Assembly: GCF_001046855.1 (NCBI RefSeq)
Contig: NZ_HF570958.1
Span: forward strand, 1,055,222-1,112,576
Direction of reading: 5' to 3'
Length of the DNA stretch: 57,355 bases
Origin: Nostocoides japonicum T1-X7
Lineage (GTDB): Bacteria > Actinomycetota > Actinomycetes > Actinomycetales > Dermatophilaceae
Shown here: positions 43,404 through 52,018 of the stretch, one piece after another
Layout of the letters: every line of letters starts with the position of its first letter
How positions within the stretch are numbered: position 1 is the first letter of the stretch
The notes under the pieces: model-generated
Database searches by the model: none
What the model was told of the DNA's origin: nothing
The model's input: only the letters and a program-made list of their open reading frames with translations
Position numbers and translations under genes: made by a program

Positions 43404-45767
43404 TCACTGGTGGACCATGACGGCGCGGAGGTGTCCGTCGTCGCCGCCCCGGCCGGGCGGCTCGAGGTCGAAGTGCACACGGCGGATGCGGCCTTCGAAC
43501 CTGTTGTGCACCGGGAGGTACTCGTCGATGACCGGCGTGCCCCGGTCGACGCCGATGTTGAAGGTCTCGTCGAAGGAGAAGTAGTAGGCCGTCGTCCGGG
43601 GGATGTGGACCGTGCCGACGACCCGGCCGTCGACCTCGAGTGCGACATCGGCCGCGCCGCCGGGGGGACCGCCGCCGTACCTGAAGCGCACGACGACCTG
43701 GCGCCTACCGGGCGGCAACGGCGATGACCCACGCGCGACCACCAGGGTGCGCCCGACGAAGTTGTAGGCATAGGCAGGAACTCCGTCGCGGCAGTAGAGC
43801 GACCACCCCCCGAACCGGCCTCCTTGGGCTGCCACGACCCCATTGACGTTGGGACCGACCTCGAGGTCGGCCGTGATGACGAACGAGCGGTTCTTCAGGT
43901 TCGGGGCAGCCTCCTCCGTCAGCCGCCCGACCGAGGGTCCGAAGCTGATGCTCGCTCGTCCGTGATGGAGGTCCAGCCGGCCGGCGACCTGCGGGTTCTC
44001 CCGCTCGGTCACGCGGTCGTCGAGAGGGAGCACGTGGTGCTTTCGCGCCTCCTCCTCGAAGAGGCCTCGGAGCTCCTCCAGGCGCCCGGGATGCCGGGCC
44101 GCCAGGTCCTGTGCCTGGCTCCAATCGCTGTCGAGGTCGTACAGCTCCCAGGTGTCCGCCTCGAAGGGCCGGCGGGCCGTGTCGACCATCTCCCACGGGG
44201 TGCCGTGTCGGGTGACGGCGTTCCAGCCGTCGTGGTAGATGCCGCGGTTCCCGACCATCTCGAAGTACTGCGTGGTCCGTCGGCCGGGAGCGTCGGCCTC
44301 GTCGAAGGTGTATCTGAGGCTGGTGCCCTCGATGGGCTGCTGCGCCACGCCGTCGATGCTGTCCGGCTGCGGCAGCCCGGCCGCGTCCAGGACGGTCGGG
44401 AGCACGTCGATGACGTGGTGCCACTGGTGCCTGATCCCACCGGGATCGGGGATCCGGTCCCCCCATCGGACGATCATCCCGTCCCGCGTGCCGCCGAGGT
44501 GCGAGGCCACCTGCTTGGTCCACTGGTACGGCGTGTTCATCGCCAGCGCCCAGCCCACGGGGTAGATCGGGTAGGTCGTCGGGTCACCCAGGGTGTCCAG
44601 CCGGGCCGCCATGTCCGCGGTGTCGTCCAGGAGCCCGTGGCCGACGAGGTGCTCCCTGAACGTCCCTCGCGGACCCCCCTCGCCGGAGGCTCCGTTGTCG
44701 CCGAGCAGGTAGATGACGAGGGTGTCGTCGAGGACGTCGATCTCGTCCAGGGCCGCTATCAGCCGGCCGACCTGGGCGTCGGTGTGCTCGGCGAACCCCG
44801 CGTAGGTCTCCATGAACCTCGCTGCGACACGCTGCTCCGTCCCATCGAGGTCGTCCCAGTGGGGAACCCCCTCCGCCCAGGGCGCGAGCCGTGTGCCGTC
44901 GGGGACGATCCCGAGCTGCTTCTGGCGTGCGAGCGTCTGCTCACGCTGCACGTCCCATCCGGAGTCGAACCGCCCCGCATACGTGTCCCTCCACCGCGCG
45001 GCCACGTGGAAGGGCGCGTGGGTCGCCCCGAACGCGAGATAGGTGAAGAAGGGCCGGTCGGGCGTCAGCGCCTGTTGCGTCGTCACCCACTCGATGGCAT
45101 GGTCGACGAGATCCTCGGAGAGGTGGTAGCCGTCCTCGGGCAGCAGGTCGGGTTCGACGGGCGAGGTACCTCGGTACAACTGTGGATACCAGTGGTTCAT
45201 CTCCGCGCCCATGAAGCCGTAGAAGGTGTCGAACCCCTCGCCGGTGGGCCACCTCGTGAACGGTCCCGATGGGCTGACCTCGACGGGCGGCGTCTGGTGC
45301 CACTTGCCGAAGGCGGCTGTGCTGTAGCCGTTCCCTGCGAGGATCTGCGCCAGCGTCCCGGCCGATGCGGGACGGTAGCCGTGATAGCCGGGCTCCGGGG
45401 TGGACATCTCCGAGGTGACCCCCATGCCGACCGAGTGGTGGTTCCGGCCCGTCAGGAGGGCCTGGCGGGTGGGCGAGCACAACGACGTCACGTGGAAGCG
45501 GCTGTACCGCAGCCCCTCGTCGGCGAGCCGCTGGGCGGTCGGCATCTCGCACGGCCCGCCGTAGGCCGACGACGCCCCGAAACCCATGTCGTCGATGAGC
45601 ACGATGAGGACGTTCGGCGCGTCGGCCGGGGCGCCGACCGGCTTGATCGGCCTCTCCTGCGTGTCGACCGCGAGGGGCAGCCGCCTGCGGTCGCGCGAGC
45701 CGAGCGGTGACCCGCCGATCGTGGTCGAGGAGGTCGGGTCGTCGGCGAAGGTGTCGTCGTCTCGCAT
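43404..45767 (-). CDS. Arylsulfatase (type I, formylglycine-dependent)
   Basis: 787 residues from ATG 45767, which has AGGAG 8-12 bases upstream. The metal site starts with NVLIVLIDDMGFGASS. The sulfatase signature CSPTRQALLTG contains C97, the residue converted to formylglycine, in the CxPxR context. GKWHQTPPVE and LGDNGASGEGG complete the site. The C-terminal ~170 residues form a beta-rich domain. No signal peptide is visible. No formylglycine-generating enzyme is encoded in the window. It is preceded by a small unknown gene in the same direction. Confidence 0.92.
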   Translation of the reverse strand: MRDDDTFADDPTSSTTIGGSPLGSRDRRRLPLAVDTQERPIKPVGAPADAPNVLIVLIDDMGFGASSAYGGPCEMPTAQRLADEGLRYSRFHVTSLCSPTRQALLTGRNHHSVGMGVTSEMSTPEPGYHGYRPASAGTLAQILAGNGYSTAAFGKWHQTPPVEVSPSGPFTRWPTGEGFDTFYGFMGAEMNHWYPQLYRGTSPVEPDLLPEDGYHLSEDLVDHAIEWVTTQQALTPDRPFFTYLAFGATHAPFHVAARWRDTYAGRFDSGWDVQREQTLARQKQLGIVPDGTRLAPWAEGVPHWDDLDGTEQRVAARFMETYAGFAEHTDAQVGRLIAALDEIDVLDDTLVIYLLGDNGASGEGGPRGTFREHLVGHGLLDDTADMAARLDTLGDPTTYPIYPVGWALAMNTPYQWTKQVASHLGGTRDGMIVRWGDRIPDPGGIRHQWHHVIDVLPTVLDAAGLPQPDSIDGVAQQPIEGTSLRYTFDEADAPGRRTTQYFEMVGNRGIYHDGWNAVTRHGTPWEMVDTARRPFEADTWELYDLDSDWSQAQDLAARHPGRLEELRGLFEEEARKHHVLPLDDRVTERENPQVAGRLDLHHGRASISFGPSVGRLTEEAAPNLKNRSFVITADLEVGPNVNGVVAAQGGRFGGWSLYCRDGVPAYAYNFVGRTLVVARGSSPLPPGRRQVVVRFRYGGGPPGGAADVALEVDGRVVGTVHIPRTTAYYFSFDETFNIGVDRGTPVIDEYLPVHNRFEGRIRRVHFDLEPPGRGGDDGHLRAVMVHQ

Positions 45768-45804
45768 CAGGTGGCTCCTTTCGGTGTCGGGAGTGGGGTC
45801 GGGC

Positions 45805-46263
45805 TCATCGGCGTCGCAGCACCTCACCCATGGTCAGCTCGCCGATCGGGCCCATGGCACACACCCACTCGTCCTCGAGGATGCAGCTGATCGCCTCGTG
45901 GGCTCCCAGGGCGTACCTCTGCGCCAGGACGATGCGGTGTCCCACCGGCATGGCGAGATGACTCGGACACTCGAGGGCCGGTGGTCTCACGGCTTCCTCG
46001 AGCTCGGCCGGCAGAGAGCCGTCGAGCTCCCGCAACGCCCAGACCGTGGCCGAGAGCAACGTCGCGGTCGCCAGGGCTGCGCGCCGCCCGTCCAACAGGT
46101 CGGGGATCACGACCGGTCTGCTCGCCACGGCCCACACCGAGGCGTCCGGCGTGAGCGCCAGGAGGATCCCGAGGTCACCCGAGCACTGGCCGACCGCCCA
46201 GGCCACCTCGGGCGCGGCCGCGGGCCACCATCTCGTCGCGGCCACGCGGTCAGGTACCCCCAC
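45805..46263 (-). CDS. Unknown protein upstream of the sulfatase
   Basis: 152 residues from GTG 46263. Codon third positions are strongly G/C, as in true genes here. It has Ala/Leu-rich helices (RRAALATATLLSATVWALREL), several Trp and four Cys, and no domain I recognise. It is 37 bases before the sulfatase start and probably in one operon with it. The start codon has no clear ribosome site, so the N terminus is uncertain. Confidence 0.5.
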   Translation of the reverse strand: MGVPDRVAATRWWPAAAPEVAWAVGQCSGDLGILLALTPDASVWAVASRPVVIPDLLDGRRAALATATLLSATVWALRELDGSLPAELEEAVRPPALECPSHLAMPVGHRIVLAQRYALGAHEAISCILEDEWVCAMGPIGELTMGEVLRRR

Positions 46264-46445
46264 CGTCGAGCGCGGCGACGGTCCCCTGGCACTGCCGGCC
46301 CAGGACGTCCAGGCTTCGCTCCATCGCCGCTCCTCCTCCGAAGCCGTCGTCGCCTGGGTGTTCGCCGGTCACGCCCCGTGGCGCGGCGTTGGAAGCACTG
46401 TGGCGTTCTCCCCCGGGAGGTGTCAACGGGACTTTGACTACCGCA

Positions 46446-46466
46446 GCCATAGTCACCGTCTATGGC
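46446..46466. promoter_or_regulatory. LysR-type binding site
   Basis: GCCATAG (46446-46452) and CTATGGC (46460-46466) form a perfect inverted repeat with a 7-base spacer. T46450 and A46462 are 11 bases apart, giving the T-N11-A LysR motif. It overlaps the end of the lysR gene and lies 180 bases upstream of the sulfatase operon, its likely target. Confidence 0.6.
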
Positions 46467-47368
46467 CGACCTGGATCCTCCTCTGATCGGTCGGCCAGCA
46501 CGGCATTCGTCGTGACATCGAGGAAGTGATGTCCGAGCGAACTGAGACCATGCGACCGCCACACGATATAGACGGACGCGCGGGCCGGGGGCTCGAGCCG
46601 CACGAGACGGGCGCCCTTCTCGGCCGCCGCCCGAGCCAGGCCCTGCGGGAGCAGCGAGGCACCGGCGCCGGCGAGGATCATCGGCACGACCGATGCCAGA
46701 TGTGCTGTCTCCACGGCCACGTCGCTCGGTCGCCCCACCTCTTCGAGCCGCTCGTCCATCAGGGCACGCAGGGCGGTGCCTTCGGGTGTGCTGACGAGGC
46801 CGAGGGTCAGCAGATCCTCGAACGTGACCGACTGTCCCGTCAGGCTCGAGTTGGGTGGAATGACGGCAAGAAGCTCGTGGTTGGTCAACCAGCGACTCTC
46901 GAGGACCCCCACAGGTGGTCGGCCGTCGACCAGTCCCAGCTCGGCGGCGCCCACCCGGACCGACTCCAGGACCTCGCTACGACGCGCGGGATCGGCGACA
47001 CTGAAGCGGACTCCCGGGTGCAGGATGCGGAACGTCCCGATCATGCGGGCCAGAGGATCGACGGCCCACAGGGTGTTGGCGATGATCGACAGTTGACCGA
47101 ACTCACCCTCGCTGACGGCCTGGACCGCGCCGCGAGCCAGGTCGATCGATCGCAGGGCGCGACGCGCCGGCTCCAGCAGCGCCTCGCCGGCAGGTGTGAG
47201 CCGGGTCCCTCGGGAGGTGCGGGCGAACAGCTGCGCCCCCAGATCGCGCTCCAGGAAGGCGATGGCGTGGGACAGTGACGGCTGCGAGATGGCGAGCGAC
47301 GACGCCCCACGGGTGAAGCTGCCCTGCTCGGCGACCGCGACGAAGTACTCGAGATGGCGGCGGTCCAC
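46460..47368 (-). CDS. LysR-family transcriptional regulator
   Basis: 302 residues. The N-terminal HTH reads HLEYFVAVAEQGSFTRGASS and AISQPSLSHAIAFLERDLGA, then QLFARTSRGTRLTPAGEALL. The effector domain follows. The start is GTG 47368. It is in the same direction as, and upstream of, the unknown gene and sulfatase, and a LysR box lies between them. The inducer may be a sulfate ester or the sulfate status (inference). Confidence 0.93.
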   Translation of the reverse strand: MDRRHLEYFVAVAEQGSFTRGASSLAISQPSLSHAIAFLERDLGAQLFARTSRGTRLTPAGEALLEPARRALRSIDLARGAVQAVSEGEFGQLSIIANTLWAVDPLARMIGTFRILHPGVRFSVADPARRSEVLESVRVGAAELGLVDGRPPVGVLESRWLTNHELLAVIPPNSSLTGQSVTFEDLLTLGLVSTPEGTALRALMDERLEEVGRPSDVAVETAHLASVVPMILAGAGASLLPQGLARAAAEKGARLVRLEPPARASVYIVWRSHGLSSLGHHFLDVTTNAVLADRSEEDPGRP

Positions 47369-47494
47369 GCGGCGACACTATCCAAGACGATCCCGCGGGA
47401 CGACGGATGCCCGCCCGCCACACCCGAATCCGGCGCCATGGCATACCGCTCCACCTTTCCCACAGGCGTGACGAAGGAGTGCCAGGATGGTGGC

Positions 47495-47833
47495 GTGGCA
47501 TCGGACACTCGGATGGTGGCGCTGGGCTTCGGCACGTTCGCCCGTGCCGACCGGATCTTCGCGCTCGAACGGATCACCGGCGCGGACCGCGGCGACGGTC
47601 ATCGCACCCGGGTCTGGATCGAGGGAGTGGCCGAACCCTTGATCGCCTCGCGGACCGAGAGCACGATCCTTCGCGACATGGGTCAGGAGGCGGCCATCGG
47701 GGGTCCGGAGCTCGACGAGGCGCTGGACCTCGCCGCGCGCCTGGCGGCCGCGGCCGATGCGGGCCGGGTGGATCTGAACGACCTGGGCCGACGCGCGCGG
47801 CGGCTGCTGGCCTCGACGACCGCCTCCGCGTAG
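47495..47833 (+). CDS. Small protein resembling RemA/DUF370
   Basis: 112 residues from GTG 47495 (AGGATGG just upstream). VALGFGTFARADRIFALERI resembles the GFGN-x3-A-x-RI start of RemA/DUF370 DNA-binding regulators, and GHRTRVWIEG-x-AEPLIASRTE resembles their GRRTRAV and I-x-S segments. A helical Ala-rich tail follows. RemA proteins polymerise on DNA in Bacillus; the relation here is by eye only. The gene is divergent from lysR. Confidence 0.55.
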   Translation: MASDTRMVALGFGTFARADRIFALERITGADRGDGHRTRVWIEGVAEPLIASRTESTILRDMGQEAAIGGPELDEALDLAARLAAAADAGRVDLNDLGRRARRLLASTTASA

Positions 47834-47867
47834 CCACGACCTGGGGCCGGTGGCGGGACGGCGCGCC

Positions 47868-48083
47868 TCACTCGTCCTCGTCGATGCGGAAGCCGACCTT
47901 CATGCCGACCTGGACGTGCTCGATCTGACCGCCCTCGAGATGCCCCCGGATCTGCGTCACCTCGAACCAGTCGAGGTTGCGGACCGCCTCCGACGCCCGA
48001 CGCAGGCCGTTGCGGATGGCGTCGTCGATGCCGTCGTGCGAGGTGCCGACGATCTCGGTGATGCGGTAGGTGTGCGTGGACAT
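47868..48083 (-). CDS. Dodecin (flavin-storage protein)
   Basis: 71 residues, the usual dodecin length. It matches the family throughout: TYRITEIVGTSHDGIDDAI, then ASEAVRNLDWFEVTQIRG (with the flavin-stacking Trp) and VQVGMKVGFRI. Dodecins assemble into 12-mers that bind FMN, riboflavin or CoA. The ATG has GGAGG six bases upstream. Confidence 0.93.
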   Translation of the reverse strand: MSTHTYRITEIVGTSHDGIDDAIRNGLRRASEAVRNLDWFEVTQIRGHLEGGQIEHVQVGMKVGFRIDEDE

Positions 48084-48261
48084 GCGGGGCCTCCAGCTGC
48101 TCGATGTCGGTGGGCGTGTGCGACGCCTCATTCCATCGTGTCGGTCCACCCGTGTCCACGGCTGGGGGAGCGCGATGTGGCCGTGGTCCCGGACGGGAAG
48201 AGGCGGAGGTAACGGGACACCGCACCGGCGGGGCCGGTCCCGGCGCGTCGACGGGTAGACG

Positions 48262-49128
48262 TCAGGGCCGGCCGGGCCAGTACGCCGCGGCGTGTCGCAG
48301 TGCCGGCCCCTGGAGGGCGTCGACGAGCCGCTCGAAGAGCGCGCCGGCCGCGGGCGCGCTCCACTGCGGCGGCAGCACCTCGCTCGGGAGACCGGGGTCG
48401 CGGTAGGGCAGCTTGCGCCAGTGGTCGACGACTCGCAGGTATGCGACGAAGGCCTCCTGGGCCTCGAACCCGCCGCCGTCGATCTCGTCGAGCCGGTCGG
48501 CGAGGGGTGAGCACACCCGAAGGAAGGTGCGGTAGCGGTCGTCGATCGCCTCGAGGTCCCAGCTGTCGGCGAGGAGGTCGCGCAGGTCCTCGCCGCCGGC
48601 GTAGTCCCCGCGGAAGATCGCGCACCGTGGGAGGAGCCCGAGGTCGTCGATCGCCTGCTCGGCGGCGCGGCGCATCCGGTCCGGGGCGATCCACACGCCG
48701 GATCCGACGTTGCCGAACCCGAGCGAGGACAGCGCCGAGCGGAGCTGGTGGCGCTTGGTGCGGTCGGACTCGGGCACCGAGAAGCTGACGATGCACCAGC
48801 CGTCCTCGAGCCGAGCCGGTGGGCGGGCGTGCCAGATGACCTCGTCGCCCGCGGTGAGCGCGGCGAGGGAGGTCTCGGTCAGGGCATATCCCCGGACGCC
48901 GGACCGGCTCTCCGAGGCGAGCCACCCCCGCCGCTTGAGCCGGAAGACGGCGGTCCGGACGCTCTGGGCGTCCAGGCCGGCCTGGGTCATCAGGTCGACG
49001 GTGCCGCCGATCGGCATCCAGCTGCCGAGCCGGTGGGCGACGGCGCCGAGGAAGCTGACGACCATCGTCCGCGACCGCTGGGCTGGCGCGTCGGCGACGG
49101 GCTCGTCGGAGGTCTCGGGCTCACTCAT
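48262..49128 (-). CDS. paaX: PaaX-family transcriptional repressor
   Basis: 288 residues from ATG 49128. An N-terminal winged helix (MIGGTVDLMTQ-like region, with VRTAVFRLKRRGWL) and a PaaX C-terminal domain (WHARPPARLEDGWCIVSFSV, YRTFLRVCSPLADRLDE). PaaX represses phenylacetate or other aryl-CoA genes and is released by the aryl-CoA. It is the last gene of the aryl-CoA operon, overlapping the thioesterase by eight bases, which gives feedback control. The palindromes at 55984-56044 are the likely target. Confidence 0.9.
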   Translation of the reverse strand: MSEPETSDEPVADAPAQRSRTMVVSFLGAVAHRLGSWMPIGGTVDLMTQAGLDAQSVRTAVFRLKRRGWLASESRSGVRGYALTETSLAALTAGDEVIWHARPPARLEDGWCIVSFSVPESDRTKRHQLRSALSSLGFGNVGSGVWIAPDRMRRAAEQAIDDLGLLPRCAIFRGDYAGGEDLRDLLADSWDLEAIDDRYRTFLRVCSPLADRLDEIDGGGFEAQEAFVAYLRVVDHWRKLPYRDPGLPSEVLPPQWSAPAAGALFERLVDALQGPALRHAAAYWPGRP

Positions 49129-49633
49129 CGCCCGCATTCTTCCCGAGGGCCGGGCCCGGCCCGGGGTCGGGTGAGTCGTCGAGGTCCACGCCGAGCCGCG
49201 CCACCCAGACGGGCGGCCACGGCGCGCTCCGGGCGTCGCCGTCCTCGTGTCCCCCGACGATGTGGACGGTGACGTAGCGGCCGTGGGCGGCCCGGACCGC
49301 GGGTCGTCCCTCACGTGCCCCTCCCCAGACCTCGAAGGAGAAGGTCATCGAGCTGCGCCCGAGACGGGTCAGGGTGACCGATGTCGTGACCTCCTGCTCG
49401 AAGTGCAGCGGCGCCTCGAACGACACCTCGTAGCGGACCCGTGGGGCGACGGGGAAGTAGCCGGCGAGGCCACGCTCCCGGATGAGCGCGGCCTCCGCCG
49501 CCTCGACGTACCGCACGACGGCCGTGTTGTGGTAGATCCCCGCCGCGTCGGTGTCGATCCACTCGACGCGCGTGCGGTGGACCCCGGTCGGCCCGGTCGA
49601 GCCGCCCGGACCCGGCCGATCGGGGCCGGTCAC
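49121..49633 (-). CDS. Hotdog acyl-CoA thioesterase (4-hydroxybenzoyl-CoA type)
   Basis: 170 residues. The motif WIDTDAAGIYHNTAVVRYVE contains the catalytic-Asp region of 4-hydroxybenzoyl-CoA thioesterases, and VRYEVSFEAPLHFEQEV follows. It probably releases the aromatic acid from its CoA ester after hydroxylation. It starts at GTG 49633 overlapping the monooxygenase stop by four bases. Confidence 0.87.
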   Translation of the reverse strand: MTGPDRPGPGGSTGPTGVHRTRVEWIDTDAAGIYHNTAVVRYVEAAEAALIRERGLAGYFPVAPRVRYEVSFEAPLHFEQEVTTSVTLTRLGRSSMTFSFEVWGGAREGRPAVRAAHGRYVTVHIVGGHEDGDARSAPWPPVWVARLGVDLDDSPDPGPGPALGKNAGDE

Positions 49634-52005
49634 ACGACGGCCGGGTCGCGTTGCGGCTGCCAGCGCACGTGGACCCGGTCCACGGCGCCGTCGCGGAGCA
49701 GGGACAGCCGCGGCGGGATCTTGTCGGTGCGGGCGCTCGGCGGCCGGCGGCGGCCGGCCTTCCACGGGTCGGGCCACTCGGCCGCGGCCCCGACGTACTC
49801 CTGCTCCGCCGCCGCATGGAGGGTCCAGTGCGGGTCGTAGAGGTGGGTCCGGCCGAGGGCGCACAGGTCGGCGCGGCCGGCGAGGAGGATCGAGTTGACG
49901 TCGTCGTAGGAGGAGATGGCTCCGACGGCGATGACGGCGACCTCCGTGCCGGCGGCGGCCTCGTGCCGGATCCGGTCGGCGAACGGCGTCTGGTAGGAGC
50001 GGCCGAAGGCCGGCTTCTCGTCCTTGGTCACCTGGCCGGACGACACGTCGATGGCGGCCGCGCCGTGGGCGATGAACGCGCGGGCGATCGCGACGGAGTC
50101 GTCCGGCGTGTTGCCGTCCGGCACCCAGTCGGTCGCCGAGATCCGCACGGTGACGGGGATCGACGGCGGGACGGCGGCGCGGACCGCGTCGAAGACCTCG
50201 AGCGGGAAGCGCAGCCGGTTCTCCAGGCTCCCGCCGTACTCGTCGGTCCGCTGGTTCGACACCGGGGAGAGGAAGGAGGACAGGAGATACCCGTGCGCCG
50301 CGTGGACCTCGACGAGGTCGAACCCGGCCTCGACGCCTCGCCGGGCGGTGGCGACGAAGTCGGCGACGATCGTGTCGAGGTCCTCGCGGGTCGCCTCGCG
50401 GGGGACGTGGCAGCCCGGGCCGTAGGCGACGGCCGAGGGTCCGACGACCTCCCAGTTGCCCTCGTCGAGCGGCTCGTCCATGCCCTCCCACATGAGCTTC
50501 GTCGAGCCCTTGCGGCCCGAGTGGCCGATCTGCAGGCCGATCTTCGCGGTCGTCGTGTCGTGGACGAAGTCGACGATCCGGCCCCAGGCGTCGCGCTGCT
50601 CGTCGGTCCACAGCCCGGGGCAGCCCGGGGTGATCCGCCCCTCGGGGGACACGCACGTCATCTCGGTCATCACGAGCCCGGCGCCGCCGAGGGCCTTGGA
50701 GCCGAGGTGGACGAGGTGGAACTCGTCGGGGACGCCGTCGGCCGAGGTGTACATGTCCATCGAGGACACGATGACGCGGTTCTTCAGCTCCAGAGGTCCG
50801 ATCCGGGCCGGCTGGAACATCGCCGGCACGACCTCGTCGGAGCCGGCCTGGCGGGCGAACTCGGCCTCCATGCGGGCGGCGAACTCCTCGTCGCGCTCCT
50901 TGAGGTTCTCGAAGGTGATGCGCCGCGAGCGGGTCAGCAGGTTGAAGACGAACTGCGCGGGGTCCTGGCCCGCATACATCCCGATGTTCTCGAACCACTC
51001 GAGGGAGGCCTGCGCAGCGCGCTGCGTCGACTCGACGACCGGCCGGCGCTCGAGCTCGTAGGCCGTGAGCGCCTCGTCGACGTCGTCGTGCTCGTGGAGA
51101 CACGCGGCGAGGGCGAGGGAGTCCTCCATCGCGAGCTTGGTCCCCGAGCCGATCGAGAAGTGGGCGGTGTGGGCGGCGTCGCCGAGGAGGACGACGTTGT
51201 CGTCGTGCCAGCGCTCGTTGCGCACCGTGTGGAAGGTGATCCACTTGGAGTTGTTCGTGAGGATCTCGTGCCCCTGCAGCTCGTCGCGGAAGATCTCGCC
51301 GATCCGCTCGACGGCATACTCGTCGGAGACCCCGGGAGGGAAGACCTCGTCCTCGGTGCGGTCCAGCCCGGCCCGCCGCCAGACGTCCTCGTGCATCTCG
51401 ACGATGAACGTCGATCCCTTGTCGGAGTAGGGATACCCGTGGATCTGCATCGTGCCCCACTCCGTCTGCTTGACGAAGAACTGGAACGCCTCGAAGACGA
51501 GGTCGGTGCCGAACCAGATGTACTTGTTGTGGCGACGGTCGAGGGTGGGCCGGAAGACGTCGGCGCACGCCGTGCGGATCGTCGAGTTGAGGCCGTCGGC
51601 CGCGAGGACGAGGTCGTATGCCGTGCGCAGCTCCTCGACGGGGGGCGCGACGGTCCGGTAGCGGACGTCGATGCCGAGCTCGGCGACCCGGTCCTGGAGG
51701 ATGTGCAGGAGCTCCTTGCGGGCCATCGCGGCGAAGCCCTGGCCGCCGATGGTGAAGCTCGTCCCGTTGAACCCGACGTCGATGTCGGTCCAGCGGGCGA
51801 ACTGCTTCTCCATCCGCTCGTAGATCCGGCGGTCGGCCGTCTCGATGCCGCCGAGGGTCTCGTCGGAGAAGACGACGCCGAACCCGAAGGTGTCGTCGGG
51901 TGCGTTGCGCTCCCACACCGTCACGTCGTGGGCCGGGTCGAGGCCCTTCATGAGGGCGGCGAAGTACAGGCCTCCCGGCCCGCCGCCGGCGATCGCGATC
52001 TTCAT
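49630..52005 (-). CDS. Fused aryl-CoA flavin monooxygenase / old-yellow-enzyme reductase
   Basis: 791 residues with two enzymes. The N-terminal FAD monooxygenase has KIAIAGGGPGGLYFAALMK and VVLLGDAAHTAHF. From about residue 398 a TIM-barrel FMN reductase of the old-yellow-enzyme family follows (MFQPARIGPLELKNRV, HAAHGYLLSSFLSP, NQRTDEYGGSLENR). This exact fusion is known as 2-aminobenzoyl-CoA monooxygenase/reductase and as salicylyl-CoA 5-hydroxylase/oxidoreductase. The neighbours (aryl-CoA ligase, thioesterases, FAH hydrolase) fit either. The start ATG 52005 has AGAGAGGA upstream. Confidence 0.9.
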   Translation of the reverse strand: MKIAIAGGGPGGLYFAALMKGLDPAHDVTVWERNAPDDTFGFGVVFSDETLGGIETADRRIYERMEKQFARWTDIDVGFNGTSFTIGGQGFAAMARKELLHILQDRVAELGIDVRYRTVAPPVEELRTAYDLVLAADGLNSTIRTACADVFRPTLDRRHNKYIWFGTDLVFEAFQFFVKQTEWGTMQIHGYPYSDKGSTFIVEMHEDVWRRAGLDRTEDEVFPPGVSDEYAVERIGEIFRDELQGHEILTNNSKWITFHTVRNERWHDDNVVLLGDAAHTAHFSIGSGTKLAMEDSLALAACLHEHDDVDEALTAYELERRPVVESTQRAAQASLEWFENIGMYAGQDPAQFVFNLLTRSRRITFENLKERDEEFAARMEAEFARQAGSDEVVPAMFQPARIGPLELKNRVIVSSMDMYTSADGVPDEFHLVHLGSKALGGAGLVMTEMTCVSPEGRITPGCPGLWTDEQRDAWGRIVDFVHDTTTAKIGLQIGHSGRKGSTKLMWEGMDEPLDEGNWEVVGPSAVAYGPGCHVPREATREDLDTIVADFVATARRGVEAGFDLVEVHAAHGYLLSSFLSPVSNQRTDEYGGSLENRLRFPLEVFDAVRAAVPPSIPVTVRISATDWVPDGNTPDDSVAIARAFIAHGAAAIDVSSGQVTKDEKPAFGRSYQTPFADRIRHEAAAGTEVAVIAVGAISSYDDVNSILLAGRADLCALGRTHLYDPHWTLHAAAEQEYVGAAAEWPDPWKAGRRRPPSARTDKIPPRLSLLRDGAVDRVHVRWQPQRDPAVV

Positions 52006-52018
52006 CGGGTGTCCTCTC

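Noticed and set aside
46250..46456. Small minus-strand frame just upstream of the unknown sulfatase partner
   Set aside because: It overlaps the LysR box region and the start of a better-supported gene, and has no ribosome site or domain.
48224..48238. Hairpin ACCGGC-GGG-GCCGGT between paaX and the dodecin gene
   Set aside because: Only six pairs in a GC-rich region, so easily formed by chance; it could be a weak terminator of paaX.
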